Part shown: positions 1 to 9,216 of the stretch, piece by piece | Numbering within the stretch: the first letter of the stretch is position 1 | How the letters are laid out: the number at the start of each line of letters is the position of its first letter | Source of the DNA: Gaiella sp038230035 | GTDB lineage: Bacteria > Actinomycetota > Thermoleophilia > Gaiellales > Gaiellaceae | Assembly: GCA_038230035.1 (NCBI GenBank) | Contig: JBBRNX010000001.1 | Coordinates: forward strand, 248,001-312,000 | Length of the DNA: 64,000 nucleotides | Reading direction: 5' to 3' | Notes under the pieces: model-generated | What the model was told of the DNA's origin: nothing | The model's input: the letters and a program-made list of their open reading frames with translations, nothing else | The model's database searches: none | Made by a program: the position numbers and the translations under genes

Positions 1-498
1 GAGTCGCTTCAGGGCCCGGCTGAGCCGGGTCGAGCACGCTGTCGGGCTGATCCCGAGCACGCGTGCGGCCGTGTCGCCGTCCAGGTCGAGCAGGACGCGG
101 AGCGCGATCACTTCGCGCTCGCCTGCGGTGAGGGTTGCGAGCGCGGCCTCGAGCTCGGGGGAGAGCCCTTCGCCGATCGCGTCTTCGTGGAGGTCGGGCA
201 CTGCGGTGCGCTCCTCACGCCGGCGCCGCCGCTCATCTGCCCTGAACCAGTCCAGGGCTGTGGTGCGCGCGATGCTGAGCAGCCACGACTTTGCGTTCCC
301 GCGGCGAGGGTCGAAGCGGCGCCAGAGCTTGAACGCCTTCTCGAACGTCTCCCCGGTCAGGTCCTCGGCGAGTGTCGCATTGCGGCTCAGGTAGAGCAGG
401 TAGCCGTAGACGTCGTCGAGGTGCGCCTCGGCCGCCGCGGCGAAACTCGGTGCCGAGTCGAGGTGCGTGCGGGGAGCGTCGAGCGTCAAGGTCTGCAC
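1..498 (-). CDS. ECF-type RNA polymerase sigma factor (partial)
   Basis: Sigma-70 family protein whose C-terminal end runs off the left edge of the window; 166 codons are visible. Region 2 is around residues 25-90 (DDVYGYLLYLSRN, then GETFEKAFKLWRRFD and SWLLSIARTTALDWFR). Region 4 begins near residue 118 (LTAGEREVIALRVLLDLDG and LGISPTACSTRLSRALKRL), the helix-turn-helix that reads the -35 element. The gap between the two regions is short and Arg-rich, as in extracytoplasmic-function sigma factors. The GTG start at 498 was chosen because a strong AAGGAGG lies just upstream. A partner anti-sigma gene would be expected beyond the window edge. The regulon cannot be inferred. Confidence 0.85.
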   Translation of the reverse strand, partial: MQTLTLDAPRTHLDSAPSFAAAAEAHLDDVYGYLLYLSRNATLAEDLTGETFEKAFKLWRRFDPRRGNAKSWLLSIARTTALDWFRADERRRRREERTAVPDLHEDAIGEGLSPELEAALATLTAGEREVIALRVLLDLDGDTAARVLGISPTACSTRLSRALKRL

Positions 499-580
499 GT
501 CCTCCTTACGCCGCAGCGCAGGCGGGCGTCACACCGGTGCTTGTCACGTAACAGGCACGTGGCAGGCATGTGCACGAGAA

Positions 581-2467
581 TCACGCGTCTTTGTGAACGG
601 TTTCGAACAGCTCCTCCCACTGCGCGAGCGCTTCGCGAAGCTCGTCGCGCGCGGTGCGGTGCGCGGTGAGCACGTCCATGTCCGTCCAATCATCGGCCAG
701 CTTCGCCTCCAAGCCGGCGACACGGCGCTCGAGCTCCGCGACGCGCGCTTCGACACGCTCGAGCTCGCTGGGCCGCTGGCGCTCCTTCTTCGGCCGCTCC
801 ACCTTCGGCTTGGGTAACACGACGACCGGCGCCACCTCAGGCTTCGTCTCCGCCCGCGAGCGGACGAGATCGGCCCAGCCGCCGTCATAGGACACGAGGG
901 TTTGTTCCTCGATCGCGACCGTTCGCTCGGCGATGGCGTCGAGCAGCGCGCGGTCGTGCGAGACGAGCAGCACCGTCCCCGGGAACGCCTCGAGCGCGGC
1001 TTCCAGCGCCTCGCGACTCTCTAGGTCGAGGTGGTTCGTCGGCTCGTCGAGCACCAGCAGATTGGCGCCCGACGCGACGACCGTCGCGAGGGCGAGCCGC
1101 CGCCGCTCGCCGCCCGAAAGCGACGTCACCTGCTTCTCGTGCTCGGACCAACCGGAGAAGAGAAACCGCCCGAGCAACGACTGCGCCTGAGGCCGCTGCA
1201 GCCCTGTCATCGTCATCGCGCATTCGAGCACAGTGCCGCGCTCGTCGAGCTCCACCTCGTGCTGGGAGAAATACGCGGGCTCGACGCCATGCCCGAGCTT
1301 GATCGAGCCACCGTCCGCCACGAGGTTGCCGAGGATCGTCTCGAGCAGCGTCGTCTTGCCGGAGCCGTTCGGGCCGACGAGCGCGACGTGCTCACCGCGT
1401 TCCAGGACCAGCGTGCCGTCGGCTACCAGGTGCTTTTCGCCAGCCGAGATCGACAAGTGTTCTGCGTCGAGCACGATCCGCCCCGTCCGCGCCGGCTTCA
1501 GGAACTCGAAGCCAAGTGTTCGGCGACGCTTCGTCAGGCTCGCGAGCTCGCCGGCAGCCTTCTTCCGTTCCTGCTCCAACCGTCCGATCTGCGTCAGCTT
1601 CGCTTGGGCTTGCTTGGCCTTCGACTTCTTGTAACGGAATCGCTCGACGAATCGCTCGAGCCGTTCGATGTCCTCGCCGACGCGCTCGGCGGTCTTCGCA
1701 GCGGCCATCGCCCGCGCTGCGCGCTCACGGCGCCACGCGTGCCATGGCCCGGCGAAGAAGAACGAGCGACCGCCGTCGAGTTCGAGCACGGCGGTCGTGA
1801 CGGCTTCGAGGAACCAGCGGTCGTGCGCCACGATGACGATGGCCGCGTCGAGCGACGAAAGCTCGTTCTCCAGCCACTCGAGCGAATCGACGTCGAGGTG
1901 GTTCGTCGGCTCGTCGAGGAGGAGCAGGTCGGGGTCGCCCGCGAGCGCCCGCGCCAGCGATGCGCGCGTCAGCTCACCGCCGGAAAACGTCGCGAGCGAG
2001 CGATCGAGGTCGGCGTCGCGGAAGCCGAGCCCGCGCAGTGTGGAGGCGGCCTTCTCGCGCCATGTCCAGCCGCCGGCGTGCTCCAACCGCGCCTGCGCCT
2101 CCGAGTAGCGGCGCATCGTCTGCGGCCCGTGGTCGCCGTCGGCCATAGCCCGCTCCAGCCGGCGCAGCTCCTCCTCGATTGCCACGAGATCGGCTGCTCC
2201 CGACAGCGCGTACTCGCGCAGCGTGAGCTTCTGCTGGCGCGGTGGCCGCTGGTCGTGCAGCGCGACGCGCGTCCCCTTTGCAAATGCCAGTTCTCCGCCT
2301 TGCAGAGAGGTCTCGCCGATGAGCGCCCGCAGGAGTGTCGTCTTTCCTGCGCCGTTCGAACCCGCGAGCGCCAGCCGGTCCCGCCGGTTGAGCGTGAACG
2401 AGACGCCGTCGAACAGTGGCGATCCGGAGAACTCCTTGCGGAGATTTGACGCAATCAGCACGGCCAT
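581..2467 (-). CDS. ABC-F family ATPase (ribosome-associated type)
   Basis: A 628-residue soluble protein with two ABC ATPase domains and no membrane segments. Walker A motifs are at about 36-44 (GSNGAGKTT) and 365-373 (GPNGSGKTT), signatures at 161 (FSGGE) and 450 (LSGGE), and Walker B motifs end in DEPTNHLD near 185 and 475, the DEPTNHLD form typical of ABC-F proteins. A basic, Lys-rich inter-domain linker (about 275-315) and a C-terminal coiled coil (ELERVEARVAELERRVAGLE region) fit the Uup/EttA/antibiotic-protection group. Known family members bind the ribosomal E site and act on translation; the subtype here cannot be told. The ATG at 2467 is used because upstream in-frame codons overlap tkt's promoter. 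It is divergent from tkt with 73 bp between the starts. Confidence 0.92.
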   Translation of the reverse strand: MAVLIASNLRKEFSGSPLFDGVSFTLNRRDRLALAGSNGAGKTTLLRALIGETSLQGGELAFAKGTRVALHDQRPPRQQKLTLREYALSGAADLVAIEEELRRLERAMADGDHGPQTMRRYSEAQARLEHAGGWTWREKAASTLRGLGFRDADLDRSLATFSGGELTRASLARALAGDPDLLLLDEPTNHLDVDSLEWLENELSSLDAAIVIVAHDRWFLEAVTTAVLELDGGRSFFFAGPWHAWRRERAARAMAAAKTAERVGEDIERLERFVERFRYKKSKAKQAQAKLTQIGRLEQERKKAAGELASLTKRRRTLGFEFLKPARTGRIVLDAEHLSISAGEKHLVADGTLVLERGEHVALVGPNGSGKTTLLETILGNLVADGGSIKLGHGVEPAYFSQHEVELDERGTVLECAMTMTGLQRPQAQSLLGRFLFSGWSEHEKQVTSLSGGERRRLALATVVASGANLLVLDEPTNHLDLESREALEAALEAFPGTVLLVSHDRALLDAIAERTVAIEEQTLVSYDGGWADLVRSRAETKPEVAPVVVLPKPKVERPKKERQRPSELERVEARVAELERRVAGLEAKLADDWTDMDVLTAHRTARDELREALAQWEELFETVHKDA

Positions 2468-2476
2468 TGCGCTCAC

Positions 2477-2482
2477 AGGGTA
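2477..2482 (-). promoter_or_regulatory. Candidate -10 element of the ABC-F gene
   Basis: TACCCT (minus strand) ends 9 nt before the ATG at 2467, with no Shine-Dalgarno in between. The match to the actinobacterial TAnnnT -10 suggests a leaderless or near-leaderless transcript. No good -35 is visible. Confidence 0.4.
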
Positions 2483-2525
2483 GGTGGAGTCATGCTTCTG
2501 TCGCCCGGGACCGGGGGTAAGCGCA

Positions 2526-2531
2526 TATCGT
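2526..2531 (+). promoter_or_regulatory. Candidate -10 element of the tkt operon
   Basis: TATCGT ends 9 nt before the tkt ATG at 2541 and no Shine-Dalgarno is present, so the operon mRNA may begin at or very near the start codon. This is inference from pattern only. Confidence 0.4.
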
Positions 2532-2540
2532 TCGAGTCCG

Positions 2541-4541
2541 ATGGCTGTTGCGACCGACACCACGACGCTGACGATCAACACCATTCGGGCGCTCGCGATG
2601 GACGCCGTGCAGAAGGCGAATATCGGTCACCCGGGTACGGCGATGGCGCTCGCGCCGGCCGCCTATGTGCTCTACGCGGAGCGGATGCGCCACAACCCCG
2701 CGAACCCGGAGTGGGCCGACCGTGACCGGTTCGTGCTCTCGGCCGGACACGCCTGCATCCTCCAGTACGCGGCGCTCCACCTCTCGGGCTACGACCTGAC
2801 GATCGAGGATCTCGAGCAGTTCCGGCAGTGGGGCTCGCGGACACCCGGTCACCCGGAATGGGGTCACACCGTCGGCGTCGAGACCACCACGGGTCCGCTC
2901 GGCCAGGGCTTTGCGAACGGCGTCGGGATGGCGATTGCGCAGCGCTTCCTCGCAGAGCGCTACAACCGCCCGCAGCACAACGTCCTCTCGCACCGCATCT
3001 ACGCGATCTGCTCCGACGGCGATCTGATGGAGGGCGTTTCCGCGGAAGCCGCATCGATCGCGGGCCACCTCGGCCTTGGCTCGCTCGTCTACCTCTACGA
3101 CGACAACCACATCACGATCGACGGTACGACGGCGCTTACTTTCACGACGGAGGACAAGGGCGCGCGCTTCGAGGCGTACGGCTGGCACGTCCAGCACGTC
3201 GACGACGCGAACGATCTCGATGCGTTGCGCGCAGCGTTCGCGGCGGCCGAGGACGAGACGACCCGGCCGTCGCTGATCGTTCTCCGCTCGCACATTGGCT
3301 ACCCCGCGCCGCACGCAGTCGACACGGGCAAGGCGCACGGCAACCCGCTCGGCGAGCCGGAGGTGCGCGCGACGAAAGAGATCATGGGCTTCGACCCGGA
3401 TGCCCATTTCGCTGTCGCGGACGAGGTGCGCGAGCACATGCGCGGGGTGGGCGAGCGGGGTGCAGCGGTCGAGGCCGAGTGGGACGGGCGCTTCGCGGGG
3501 TGGGCGGCCGCGTATCCGGATCTCGCGCACGACTGGGAGCTCGACCGCCGCGGCGAGCCGCGCGACGGATGGCTCGATGCGCTGCCGGTGTTCCCGGCCG
3601 GCGAGGACGTGGCCACGCGCGACGCGAGCAAGGCGGTCATGCAGGCGCTCAAGCCGTTCACGCCGACGATGATCGGCGGCAATGCGGATCTGGTCGAGTC
3701 GACCAAGGCCGAGCTCACGGGTGCGGGAATCTTCTCCGCGACACACGCCGGTCGGAACATCGCCTTCGGTATCCGCGAGCACGCGATGGGCTCGATCGTG
3801 AACGCGATCGCCCTCGACCCGGCGATGCTCAAGCCGTTTGGGTCGACCTTCCTGATCTTCTCCGACTACATGCGTCCGGCCGTGCGGCTCTCGGCGCTCA
3901 TGGGGGTCGAGACGCTGTGGCTCTGGAGCCACGATTCCGTCGGCGTCGGCGAGGACGGCCCGACACACCAGCCGGTTGAGCACCACATGGCGCTGCGCGC
4001 GATCCCAAACCTCTGGTACGTGCGGCCCGGAGACGCGAACGAGACGGCGCTGGCCTGGCGGCTCGCCTTGGAGCGGAAGGGCGGGCCGGTCGCCTTCGCG
4101 CTCAGCCGCCAGAAGCTACCGACGTTCGATCGCACCGAGGTTGCGTCGGCCGACGGCGTCCTGCGCGGCGGCTACACGCTCTGGCAGTCCGGCGACGGCG
4201 AGCCGGACCTCCTGCTGCTTGCGACCGGCTCCGAGGTGAGCACGGCGTTCGCGGCGGCGAAGTCGATCGACGCCAACGTCCGGGTCGTGTCGCTGCCCTG
4301 TTGGGAGCTGTTCGCCGAGCAGTCGCAGGAGTATCGCGACGAGGTCATTCCGCCAGCGGTACGCGCACGCGTCTCGGTCGAGGCCGGGATTACCCACGGC
4401 TGGGAGCGCTGGATCGGCGACGGCGGCGCGTCGGTGGGGATCGACCGCTTCGGCGCCTCGGCTCCAGGGCCGACCGTTCTCGCTGAGCTCGGCATCACGC
4501 CGGAGCACGTCGCGTCGGTGGCGACGGCGTTACTGCGATGA
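2541..4541 (+). CDS. tkt: Transketolase
   Basis: A 666-residue thiamine-diphosphate enzyme that moves two-carbon units between pentose, tetrose and triose phosphates in the non-oxidative pentose phosphate (or Calvin) pathway. The N-terminal ThDP site is visible (ANIGHPG at 27-32; CSDGDLMEG at 157-165 followed by DDNH at 187-190, the GDG...N motif). The pyrimidine domain has FGIREHAMG near 412, with the conserved catalytic Glu. Length is normal for the family. The ATG at 2541 is preferred over an in-frame start 57 nt upstream because the extra residues are not transketolase-like. First gene of an operon with rpiB, tal, zwf and opcA; its last codon overlaps rpiB (ATGA). Confidence 0.96.
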   Translation: MAVATDTTTLTINTIRALAMDAVQKANIGHPGTAMALAPAAYVLYAERMRHNPANPEWADRDRFVLSAGHACILQYAALHLSGYDLTIEDLEQFRQWGSRTPGHPEWGHTVGVETTTGPLGQGFANGVGMAIAQRFLAERYNRPQHNVLSHRIYAICSDGDLMEGVSAEAASIAGHLGLGSLVYLYDDNHITIDGTTALTFTTEDKGARFEAYGWHVQHVDDANDLDALRAAFAAAEDETTRPSLIVLRSHIGYPAPHAVDTGKAHGNPLGEPEVRATKEIMGFDPDAHFAVADEVREHMRGVGERGAAVEAEWDGRFAGWAAAYPDLAHDWELDRRGEPRDGWLDALPVFPAGEDVATRDASKAVMQALKPFTPTMIGGNADLVESTKAELTGAGIFSATHAGRNIAFGIREHAMGSIVNAIALDPAMLKPFGSTFLIFSDYMRPAVRLSALMGVETLWLWSHDSVGVGEDGPTHQPVEHHMALRAIPNLWYVRPGDANETALAWRLALERKGGPVAFALSRQKLPTFDRTEVASADGVLRGGYTLWQSGDGEPDLLLLATGSEVSTAFAAAKSIDANVRVVSLPCWELFAEQSQEYRDEVIPPAVRARVSVEAGITHGWERWIGDGGASVGIDRFGASAPGPTVLAELGITPEHVASVATALLR

Positions 4542-4996
4542 GGGTCGCTGCGTCCTTCGACCACCGTGGCGTGAAGCTGCGCGACGCGGTGCTCGGGGCG
4601 GTGGCGGCGGCCGGGTATCAGGCGCTCGACCTCGGCGTCGAGACCGACGCGGTGCGCGTCGACTACCCGGACCGGGCACGCGCAGTCGGCGAGGCGATCC
4701 GCGCCGGCGACGCCGACCGGGGCGTTCTCGTCTGCGGCTCGGGTGTCGGCGCCTCTGTGGCCGCCTGCAAGATCGACGGCATACGTGCTGCGATCTGCCA
4801 CGATTCGTATTCCGCACACCAGGGTGTCGAGCACGACGACATGAACGTGCTCTGCCTCGGCTCGGAGATCGTCGGCGACGCGCTTGCCGCGGAGCTCGTC
4901 GCTACGTTCCTGCGGGCAGCATTCATAGGCGAGGGTCGGTATCTCGCCCGTCTCGAGAAAGTCGATGCCCTGGAAAGGGAGGTCTGGAATGGCTAA
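4538..4996 (+). CDS. rpiB: Ribose-5-phosphate isomerase B
   Basis: RpiB/LacA/LacB family sugar-phosphate isomerase, 152 residues, which interconverts ribulose 5-phosphate and ribose 5-phosphate. Visible motifs are DHRGVKLRD near the N-terminus, VCGSGVGASVAACK carrying the catalytic Cys equivalent, and GVEHDDMNVLCLGS, the HNDANVL-type loop with the ring-opening His. The ATG overlaps the tkt stop as ATGA, and its end overlaps the tal start by 8 nt, so it is translationally coupled in the pentose-phosphate operon. It takes the place that glucose-6-phosphate isomerase often holds in similar clusters. Confidence 0.93.
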   Translation: MRVAASFDHRGVKLRDAVLGAVAAAGYQALDLGVETDAVRVDYPDRARAVGEAIRAGDADRGVLVCGSGVGASVAACKIDGIRAAICHDSYSAHQGVEHDDMNVLCLGSEIVGDALAAELVATFLRAAFIGEGRYLARLEKVDALEREVWNG

Positions 4997-6098
4997 GTCT
5001 CCACTGCACGAGCTCTCGGAGCACGGCGTGAGCGTCTGGTTCGACACGCTCTCGCGCGAGATCCTCGAAACGGGGAAGCTGGAGCGCATGACGGTCGAGG
5101 ACGCGGTCGTCGGCGTGACGTCCAACCCGACGATCTTCCAGAAGGCGCTCTCCGAAGGAGGCTGGTACGACGCGCAGCTACGCGAGGTCGCGGCCTACGA
5201 GGACGATCTCAAGGAGATCTTCATCGCGCTTGCGGTAGAGGACATCAAGCAAGCGTGCGACGTCCTGCATCCAGCCTGGGAGCGGACGAGCGGGGTTGAC
5301 GGCTACGTCTCGATCGAGGTCGACCCGACGCTCGCCTACGACAGGGAGGCGACCTTCGCGCAGGCCAAGCGCCTTCACGATCTGGTCAACCGCGACAACG
5401 TCTACGTCAAGATCCCCGCGACGAAGCCAGGGCTCGGCGCCATCGAAGACTCGATCGCGCAGGGCACGTCGATCAACATCACGCTGATCTTCTCGCTCCA
5501 GCGCTATGCCGACGTGGCGGAGGCGTATCTGCGGGGGCTCGAGCGGCTCGTTGCATCAGGTGGCGACCCCGCGAAGGTGATCTCGGTCGCGAGCTTCTTC
5601 GTCTCCCGGGTCGATTCCGAGACGGACAAGCGATTGGAGGCGCTCGGCAACACCGAGCTCCAGGGAAAGCTCGCCGTCGCGAATGCGAAACTCGCCTACG
5701 AGCACTACTCGGAGACGTTCTCCGGCGCGCGCTGGGAGTTCCTCGCTGGGAAGGGCGCGAGGCCGCAGCGCTGCCTGTGGGCGTCGACGTCGACCAAGAA
5801 TCCTGCGTATTCGGACACGCTCTACGTCGCCGACCTCGTCGGCCCGGACACTGTGAACACGATGCCGCTCGACACGATCGAGGCCTTTCAGGATCACGGC
5901 GTCGTCGTTCCGGACACGCTCACGCAGGGCGTCGCCGATGCGCGGCAGCTGCTCGTCGACCTTGCCGCTGCCGGCGTCGACTACGACGACGTGACGGCGG
6001 TGCTCGAGAACGAGGGCGTGCAGAAGTTCGAAGACTCGTTCGCCGACCTGCTCGCTGGGATCGAGGCCAAGCGGGGCGCGCTCGTGGCGGCTGGATGA
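4989..6098 (+). CDS. tal: Transaldolase
   Basis: A 369-residue class I aldolase of the longer actinobacterial/cyanobacterial transaldolase type. It transfers a dihydroxyacetone unit from sedoheptulose 7-phosphate to glyceraldehyde 3-phosphate. TSNPTIFQKAL is at about 44-54. The Schiff-base Lys is K141 in VYVKIPATKPGL, and the segment that contacts the imine, GTSINITLIFS, follows. WASTSTKNP near residue 265 is also typical. The ATG at 4989 lies inside the end of rpiB. An in-frame start 24 nt upstream would add only MPWKGRSG and is less likely. Its stop overlaps the zwf start (ATGA). Confidence 0.95.
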   Translation: MAKSPLHELSEHGVSVWFDTLSREILETGKLERMTVEDAVVGVTSNPTIFQKALSEGGWYDAQLREVAAYEDDLKEIFIALAVEDIKQACDVLHPAWERTSGVDGYVSIEVDPTLAYDREATFAQAKRLHDLVNRDNVYVKIPATKPGLGAIEDSIAQGTSINITLIFSLQRYADVAEAYLRGLERLVASGGDPAKVISVASFFVSRVDSETDKRLEALGNTELQGKLAVANAKLAYEHYSETFSGARWEFLAGKGARPQRCLWASTSTKNPAYSDTLYVADLVGPDTVNTMPLDTIEAFQDHGVVVPDTLTQGVADARQLLVDLAAAGVDYDDVTAVLENEGVQKFEDSFADLLAGIEAKRGALVAAG

Positions 6099-7597
6099 CG
6101 CCGCTCAACCCGCTCTCCGAAGGGCTGCGGCTGCGTCGGCGGCCCGACCCGTGTGCGCTCGCGATCTTCGGCGCGTCCGGCGACCTGACGAAGCGCAAGC
6201 TGTTCCCCGCGCTGTACTCGCTCGCCTATCGACACCTGCTCCCGGAGAACTTCGCCGTCATCGGGGTCGCCCGCACGCCCCAGACGACCACCCAGTTCGC
6301 AGCTGCGATGAAGCAGGCGGTGAAGGACTTCGCCCGCGATCCGTTCCGTCAGGACGTCTGGGATTCGCTCGCCAAGGGGTTGCGCTACATCGGCACCGAG
6401 TTCGACAGCGCGACCGGCGAGGACAGCGTCGCCGAGCTGCTCGACGCCTGCGACGAGAAGGACGGGACGCTCGGAAACCGGGTCTTCTACCTCGCGGTGC
6501 CTCCACAGGCCTTCGAGACTGTCGTCAACGAGATCGGCGCGCGACGCGAGCGCAAGGGTTGGACACGCGTGATCGTCGAGAAGCCGTTCGGGCACGACGC
6601 CGCCTCGGCGCGCGAGCTGACGGGGATGCTGAAGCAGTGGTACTCGGAGGACGAGGTCTTCCGGATCGACCACTACCTCGGCAAGGAAACGGTCCAGAAC
6701 ATGCTGGCTTTGCGCTTCGCGAACGGCATCTTCGAGCCGATCTGGAACCGGCAGTTCGTCGACCACGTTCAGATCACGGTTGCCGAGACGCTGGGCGTCG
6801 AAGGTCGGGCGGGCTTCTACGAGCGGGCGGGCGCGATCCGAGACATCTTCCAGAACCACCTTCTGCAGTTGCTCGCGCTGACTGCGATGGAGCCGCCGAT
6901 CGACTTCACCGCCGACTCGGTCCGGAACGAGAAGGTGAAGGTGCTGCGCTCGCTCCACACCCCAGGCCCGAAGTCGGTGATCCGGGGCCAGTACGGCGCA
7001 GGGTTCGTCGAGGGCGAAGATGTTCTCTCGTATCGCGAAGAGGATGGCGTAGCGCACGACTCGATGACCGAGACCTATGTCGCCGCGAAGCTGTTCGTCG
7101 ACAACTGGCGTTGGGCGGACACCCCGTTCTACGTGCGGATGGGCAAGCGGCTCGCCCGGCGCGAGACGACGATCGCGATCCAGTTCAAGAGCGCGCCGCA
7201 CCCGCCGTTCGCCGAGATCGCCGGCGACGGGCTGCGGCCGAACGTCTTGCTCATACATGTTCAGCCCGATGAAGGCGTGTCTCTTGCGGTTGGCGCCAAG
7301 GTCCCGGGCCAGGGGATGACGATCCGCACGGTCCACATGGACTTCCTCTACGGCGGTGCGTTCCGCACGGGACTGCCGGAGGCGTACGAGCGGCTCATTC
7401 TCGACGCGATGCTCGGCGACGCGACGCTGTTCACGCGCGAGGACGAGGTCGACGAGCAGTGGAAGCTCGTCGACGCGATGGTCGCCGGCTGGCAGCGCGA
7501 CCGGCCGAGCTTTCCGAACTACGAGGCAGGCACCTGGGGGCCGAAATCGGCGGACGATCTGATCCACCGTGACGGCCGCTCCTGGCGCCGTCACTAG
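6095..7597 (+). CDS. zwf: Glucose-6-phosphate 1-dehydrogenase
   Basis: A 500-residue NAD(P)-dependent dehydrogenase that starts the oxidative pentose phosphate pathway. The Rossmann nucleotide motif FGASGDLTKRKLFPAL is at about 23-38. The substrate and catalytic signature RIDHYLGKE is near 190. EKPFGHDAASA and the C-terminal G6PD domain (VRMGKRL, IQFK, PEAYERLI) are all present. The ATG at 6095 overlaps the tal stop. Long upstream extensions in the same frame lie entirely inside tal and are rejected. The next gene encodes its assembly factor OpcA, 12 nt downstream. Confidence 0.96.
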   Translation: MTPLNPLSEGLRLRRRPDPCALAIFGASGDLTKRKLFPALYSLAYRHLLPENFAVIGVARTPQTTTQFAAAMKQAVKDFARDPFRQDVWDSLAKGLRYIGTEFDSATGEDSVAELLDACDEKDGTLGNRVFYLAVPPQAFETVVNEIGARRERKGWTRVIVEKPFGHDAASARELTGMLKQWYSEDEVFRIDHYLGKETVQNMLALRFANGIFEPIWNRQFVDHVQITVAETLGVEGRAGFYERAGAIRDIFQNHLLQLLALTAMEPPIDFTADSVRNEKVKVLRSLHTPGPKSVIRGQYGAGFVEGEDVLSYREEDGVAHDSMTETYVAAKLFVDNWRWADTPFYVRMGKRLARRETTIAIQFKSAPHPPFAEIAGDGLRPNVLLIHVQPDEGVSLAVGAKVPGQGMTIRTVHMDFLYGGAFRTGLPEAYERLILDAMLGDATLFTREDEVDEQWKLVDAMVAGWQRDRPSFPNYEAGTWGPKSADDLIHRDGRSWRRH

Positions 7598-7609
7598 GGG
7601 CCGAGGGCG

Positions 7610-8449
7610 ATGGGCATCGTCGGCGAGATCGAGCATGAGCTGGCCCGACTGCGCGAGAAGGAGTCCCGTGACGACGCGCCTGTTCTGCGCGCGAGCACGA
7701 TGACGCATCTCGTTTGGGCGCCGCCTCGCTGGCTGCCGCGCGCCCAGGCGACGCTCGCCGGTCTGCAGGAGAGCCACCCCGCTCGCACCATCTTTCTCGT
7801 GCCGGAGCCTGGGCGTGCGAAAGGCATCACGTTCCATGTCTCGCTGCACGCGGTGCAGGTCGACGGGTCGCGCGAGGCGTTCGCCGAGGTGATCGAGATC
7901 CATCTTGGCGGCGCGGCGGTCGAGCATCCTGCGTCGATGGTCTTGCCGCTGCTGATCTCCGACCTGCCCGTCTTCTGCCGCTGGCGCGGCGAGCCGGACT
8001 GGGGCTCGACGCAGCTCGAGCAGCTCGTCGAGATCACCGACCGGTTCGTCGTCAACTCGTCGGAGTGGCCAGGCGTGCCGAGGCAGTATCCGCTCCTGGC
8101 GGAGCTCTTCGACCGCACCGCGGTGTCGGACATCGCGTTCTCGCGCACGCTTCAGTGGCGCGCGCGGCTGGCCCACCGGTGGCCGGGGATCAAGACGATC
8201 GAGCGGTTGCGAGTCGAAGGGCCACACGCCGACGCGCTGCTCGTCGTCGGCTGGCTGCGCTCCCGGCTGAAGCGGGAGATCACGCTCGTTCGCCGGCCAG
8301 CCGACGAGATCACCTCGATCCGCGTCGGCGGCGACGAAGTGCTCCAGCCGGTCAGCCAGCCGGGCGGCGCGGCCGATCTGCTCTCGGCGGAGCTCGACGT
8401 TTATGGCCGCGACCCGATCTACGAAGCCGCGACGAAGGCCACCGTCTAA
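7610..8449 (+). CDS. opcA: Glucose-6-phosphate dehydrogenase assembly protein
   Basis: A 279-residue OpcA family protein, which in cyanobacteria and actinobacteria allosterically activates or assembles glucose-6-phosphate dehydrogenase. The family pattern is visible: an N-terminal helical region with TMTHLVWAPP, then HPARTIFLVPEPGR, and the central PLLISDLPVFCRWRGEP that characterises the family. It lies directly after zwf, the usual arrangement. 6-Phosphogluconolactonase, often the next gene, is missing; instead a convergent phosphatase gene overlaps the stop by 4 bp. Confidence 0.93.
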   Translation: MGIVGEIEHELARLREKESRDDAPVLRASTMTHLVWAPPRWLPRAQATLAGLQESHPARTIFLVPEPGRAKGITFHVSLHAVQVDGSREAFAEVIEIHLGGAAVEHPASMVLPLLISDLPVFCRWRGEPDWGSTQLEQLVEITDRFVVNSSEWPGVPRQYPLLAELFDRTAVSDIAFSRTLQWRARLAHRWPGIKTIERLRVEGPHADALLVVGWLRSRLKREITLVRRPADEITSIRVGGDEVLQPVSQPGGAADLLSAELDVYGRDPIYEAATKATV

Positions 8450-9174
8450 GCCAACAGCGTGTCGTGCAGGAGGCCGTTCGACGAGACGGCGCTGCCGCCG
8501 TCGATCCGAGCTACGCCCGCGCGATCCGTGAATCGCCCGCCGGCTTCCTCGACAATGATCCGCACGGCCGCGAGGTCCCAGACCTTGACGCCGAGAGCGT
8601 CGATGGCACCGTCGGCCGCTCCCTCGGCGACGAGCATGTGCGCCCAGAAGTCCCCGAAGCCACGTGCTAGCCAGGCGCGGCTCGCGATCTCGGGCAGCGG
8701 CCCGTCGAGCGCGAAGCAGAGGATCGCGTCCTCGACGCGTCCGACGGCCGACACGCGAATCGGCTCGCCGTTGGCAAACGCCCCTGCGCCGCGCTCGGCC
8801 CACCAGCGCCGCCCGAGGGCGGGCGCCGACACGACGCCGATCTGCAGCACGCCTTCTTCCTCGAGTGCGATCAGCGTCGCCCAGACCGGGACACCGCGCG
8901 AGTAGTTGCGCGTCCCGTCGATCGGGTCGACGATCCAGCGCCGCCCGCCCTTAAGCGTGGGAACGACGGCGAACTCCTCGCCGAGGATCCCATCCCCCGG
9001 CCGCTCGGCTGCGAGTCGGTCGCGCGTCGCTTGCTCGACCGCCGTGTCGGCCTCGGTGACGGGCGAGAGATCAGGCTTCGTCTCGACGACCAGATCCAGC
9101 GCGCGAAACCGAGAGAGCGAGATGTCGTCCGCGAGATCAGCGAGCGCGAGCGCAAGAGAAAGGTCGGGGCTCAC
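8446..9174 (-). CDS. Inositol monophosphatase family phosphatase (HisN-like)
   Basis: A 242-residue Mg-dependent, Li-sensitive-type phosphatase. The metal-binding motifs are GEEF at 65-68, WIVDPIDGTRNY at 80-91 (D83, D86) and WDLAAVRIIVEEAGG near the C-terminus. Many actinobacterial members of this size are histidinol-phosphatases (HisN); inositol-1-phosphatase or PAP phosphatase activity is also possible and cannot be separated by eye. No his genes are nearby. The GTG at 9174 sits 6 nt after a TAAGGT hexamer without a Shine-Dalgarno, suggesting a leaderless mRNA. It is convergent with opcA. Confidence 0.85.
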   Translation of the reverse strand: MSPDLSLALALADLADDISLSRFRALDLVVETKPDLSPVTEADTAVEQATRDRLAAERPGDGILGEEFAVVPTLKGGRRWIVDPIDGTRNYSRGVPVWATLIALEEEGVLQIGVVSAPALGRRWWAERGAGAFANGEPIRVSAVGRVEDAILCFALDGPLPEIASRAWLARGFGDFWAHMLVAEGAADGAIDALGVKVWDLAAVRIIVEEAGGRFTDRAGVARIDGGSAVSSNGLLHDTLLA

Positions 9175-9180
9175 GCCCCG

Positions 9181-9186
9181 ACCTTA
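9181..9186 (-). promoter_or_regulatory. Candidate -10 for the HisN-like gene
   Basis: TAAGGT on the minus strand ends 6 nt before the GTG start at 9174. No Shine-Dalgarno is visible, so a leaderless transcript is likely. Confidence 0.45.
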
Positions 9187-9216
9187 TCGTTCGACGGCTA
9201 TTTCGACCTTCGGTAT

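Noticed and set aside
2468..2584. Longer start for the ABC-F protein
   Set aside because: The extra 39 residues overlap the tkt start and do not resemble ABC-F N-termini.
5981..8803. A 940-codon open frame on the minus strand opposite zwf and opcA
   Set aside because: It is antisense to well-conserved enzymes, Arg-rich and without family features; long shadow frames are normal in this G+C range.
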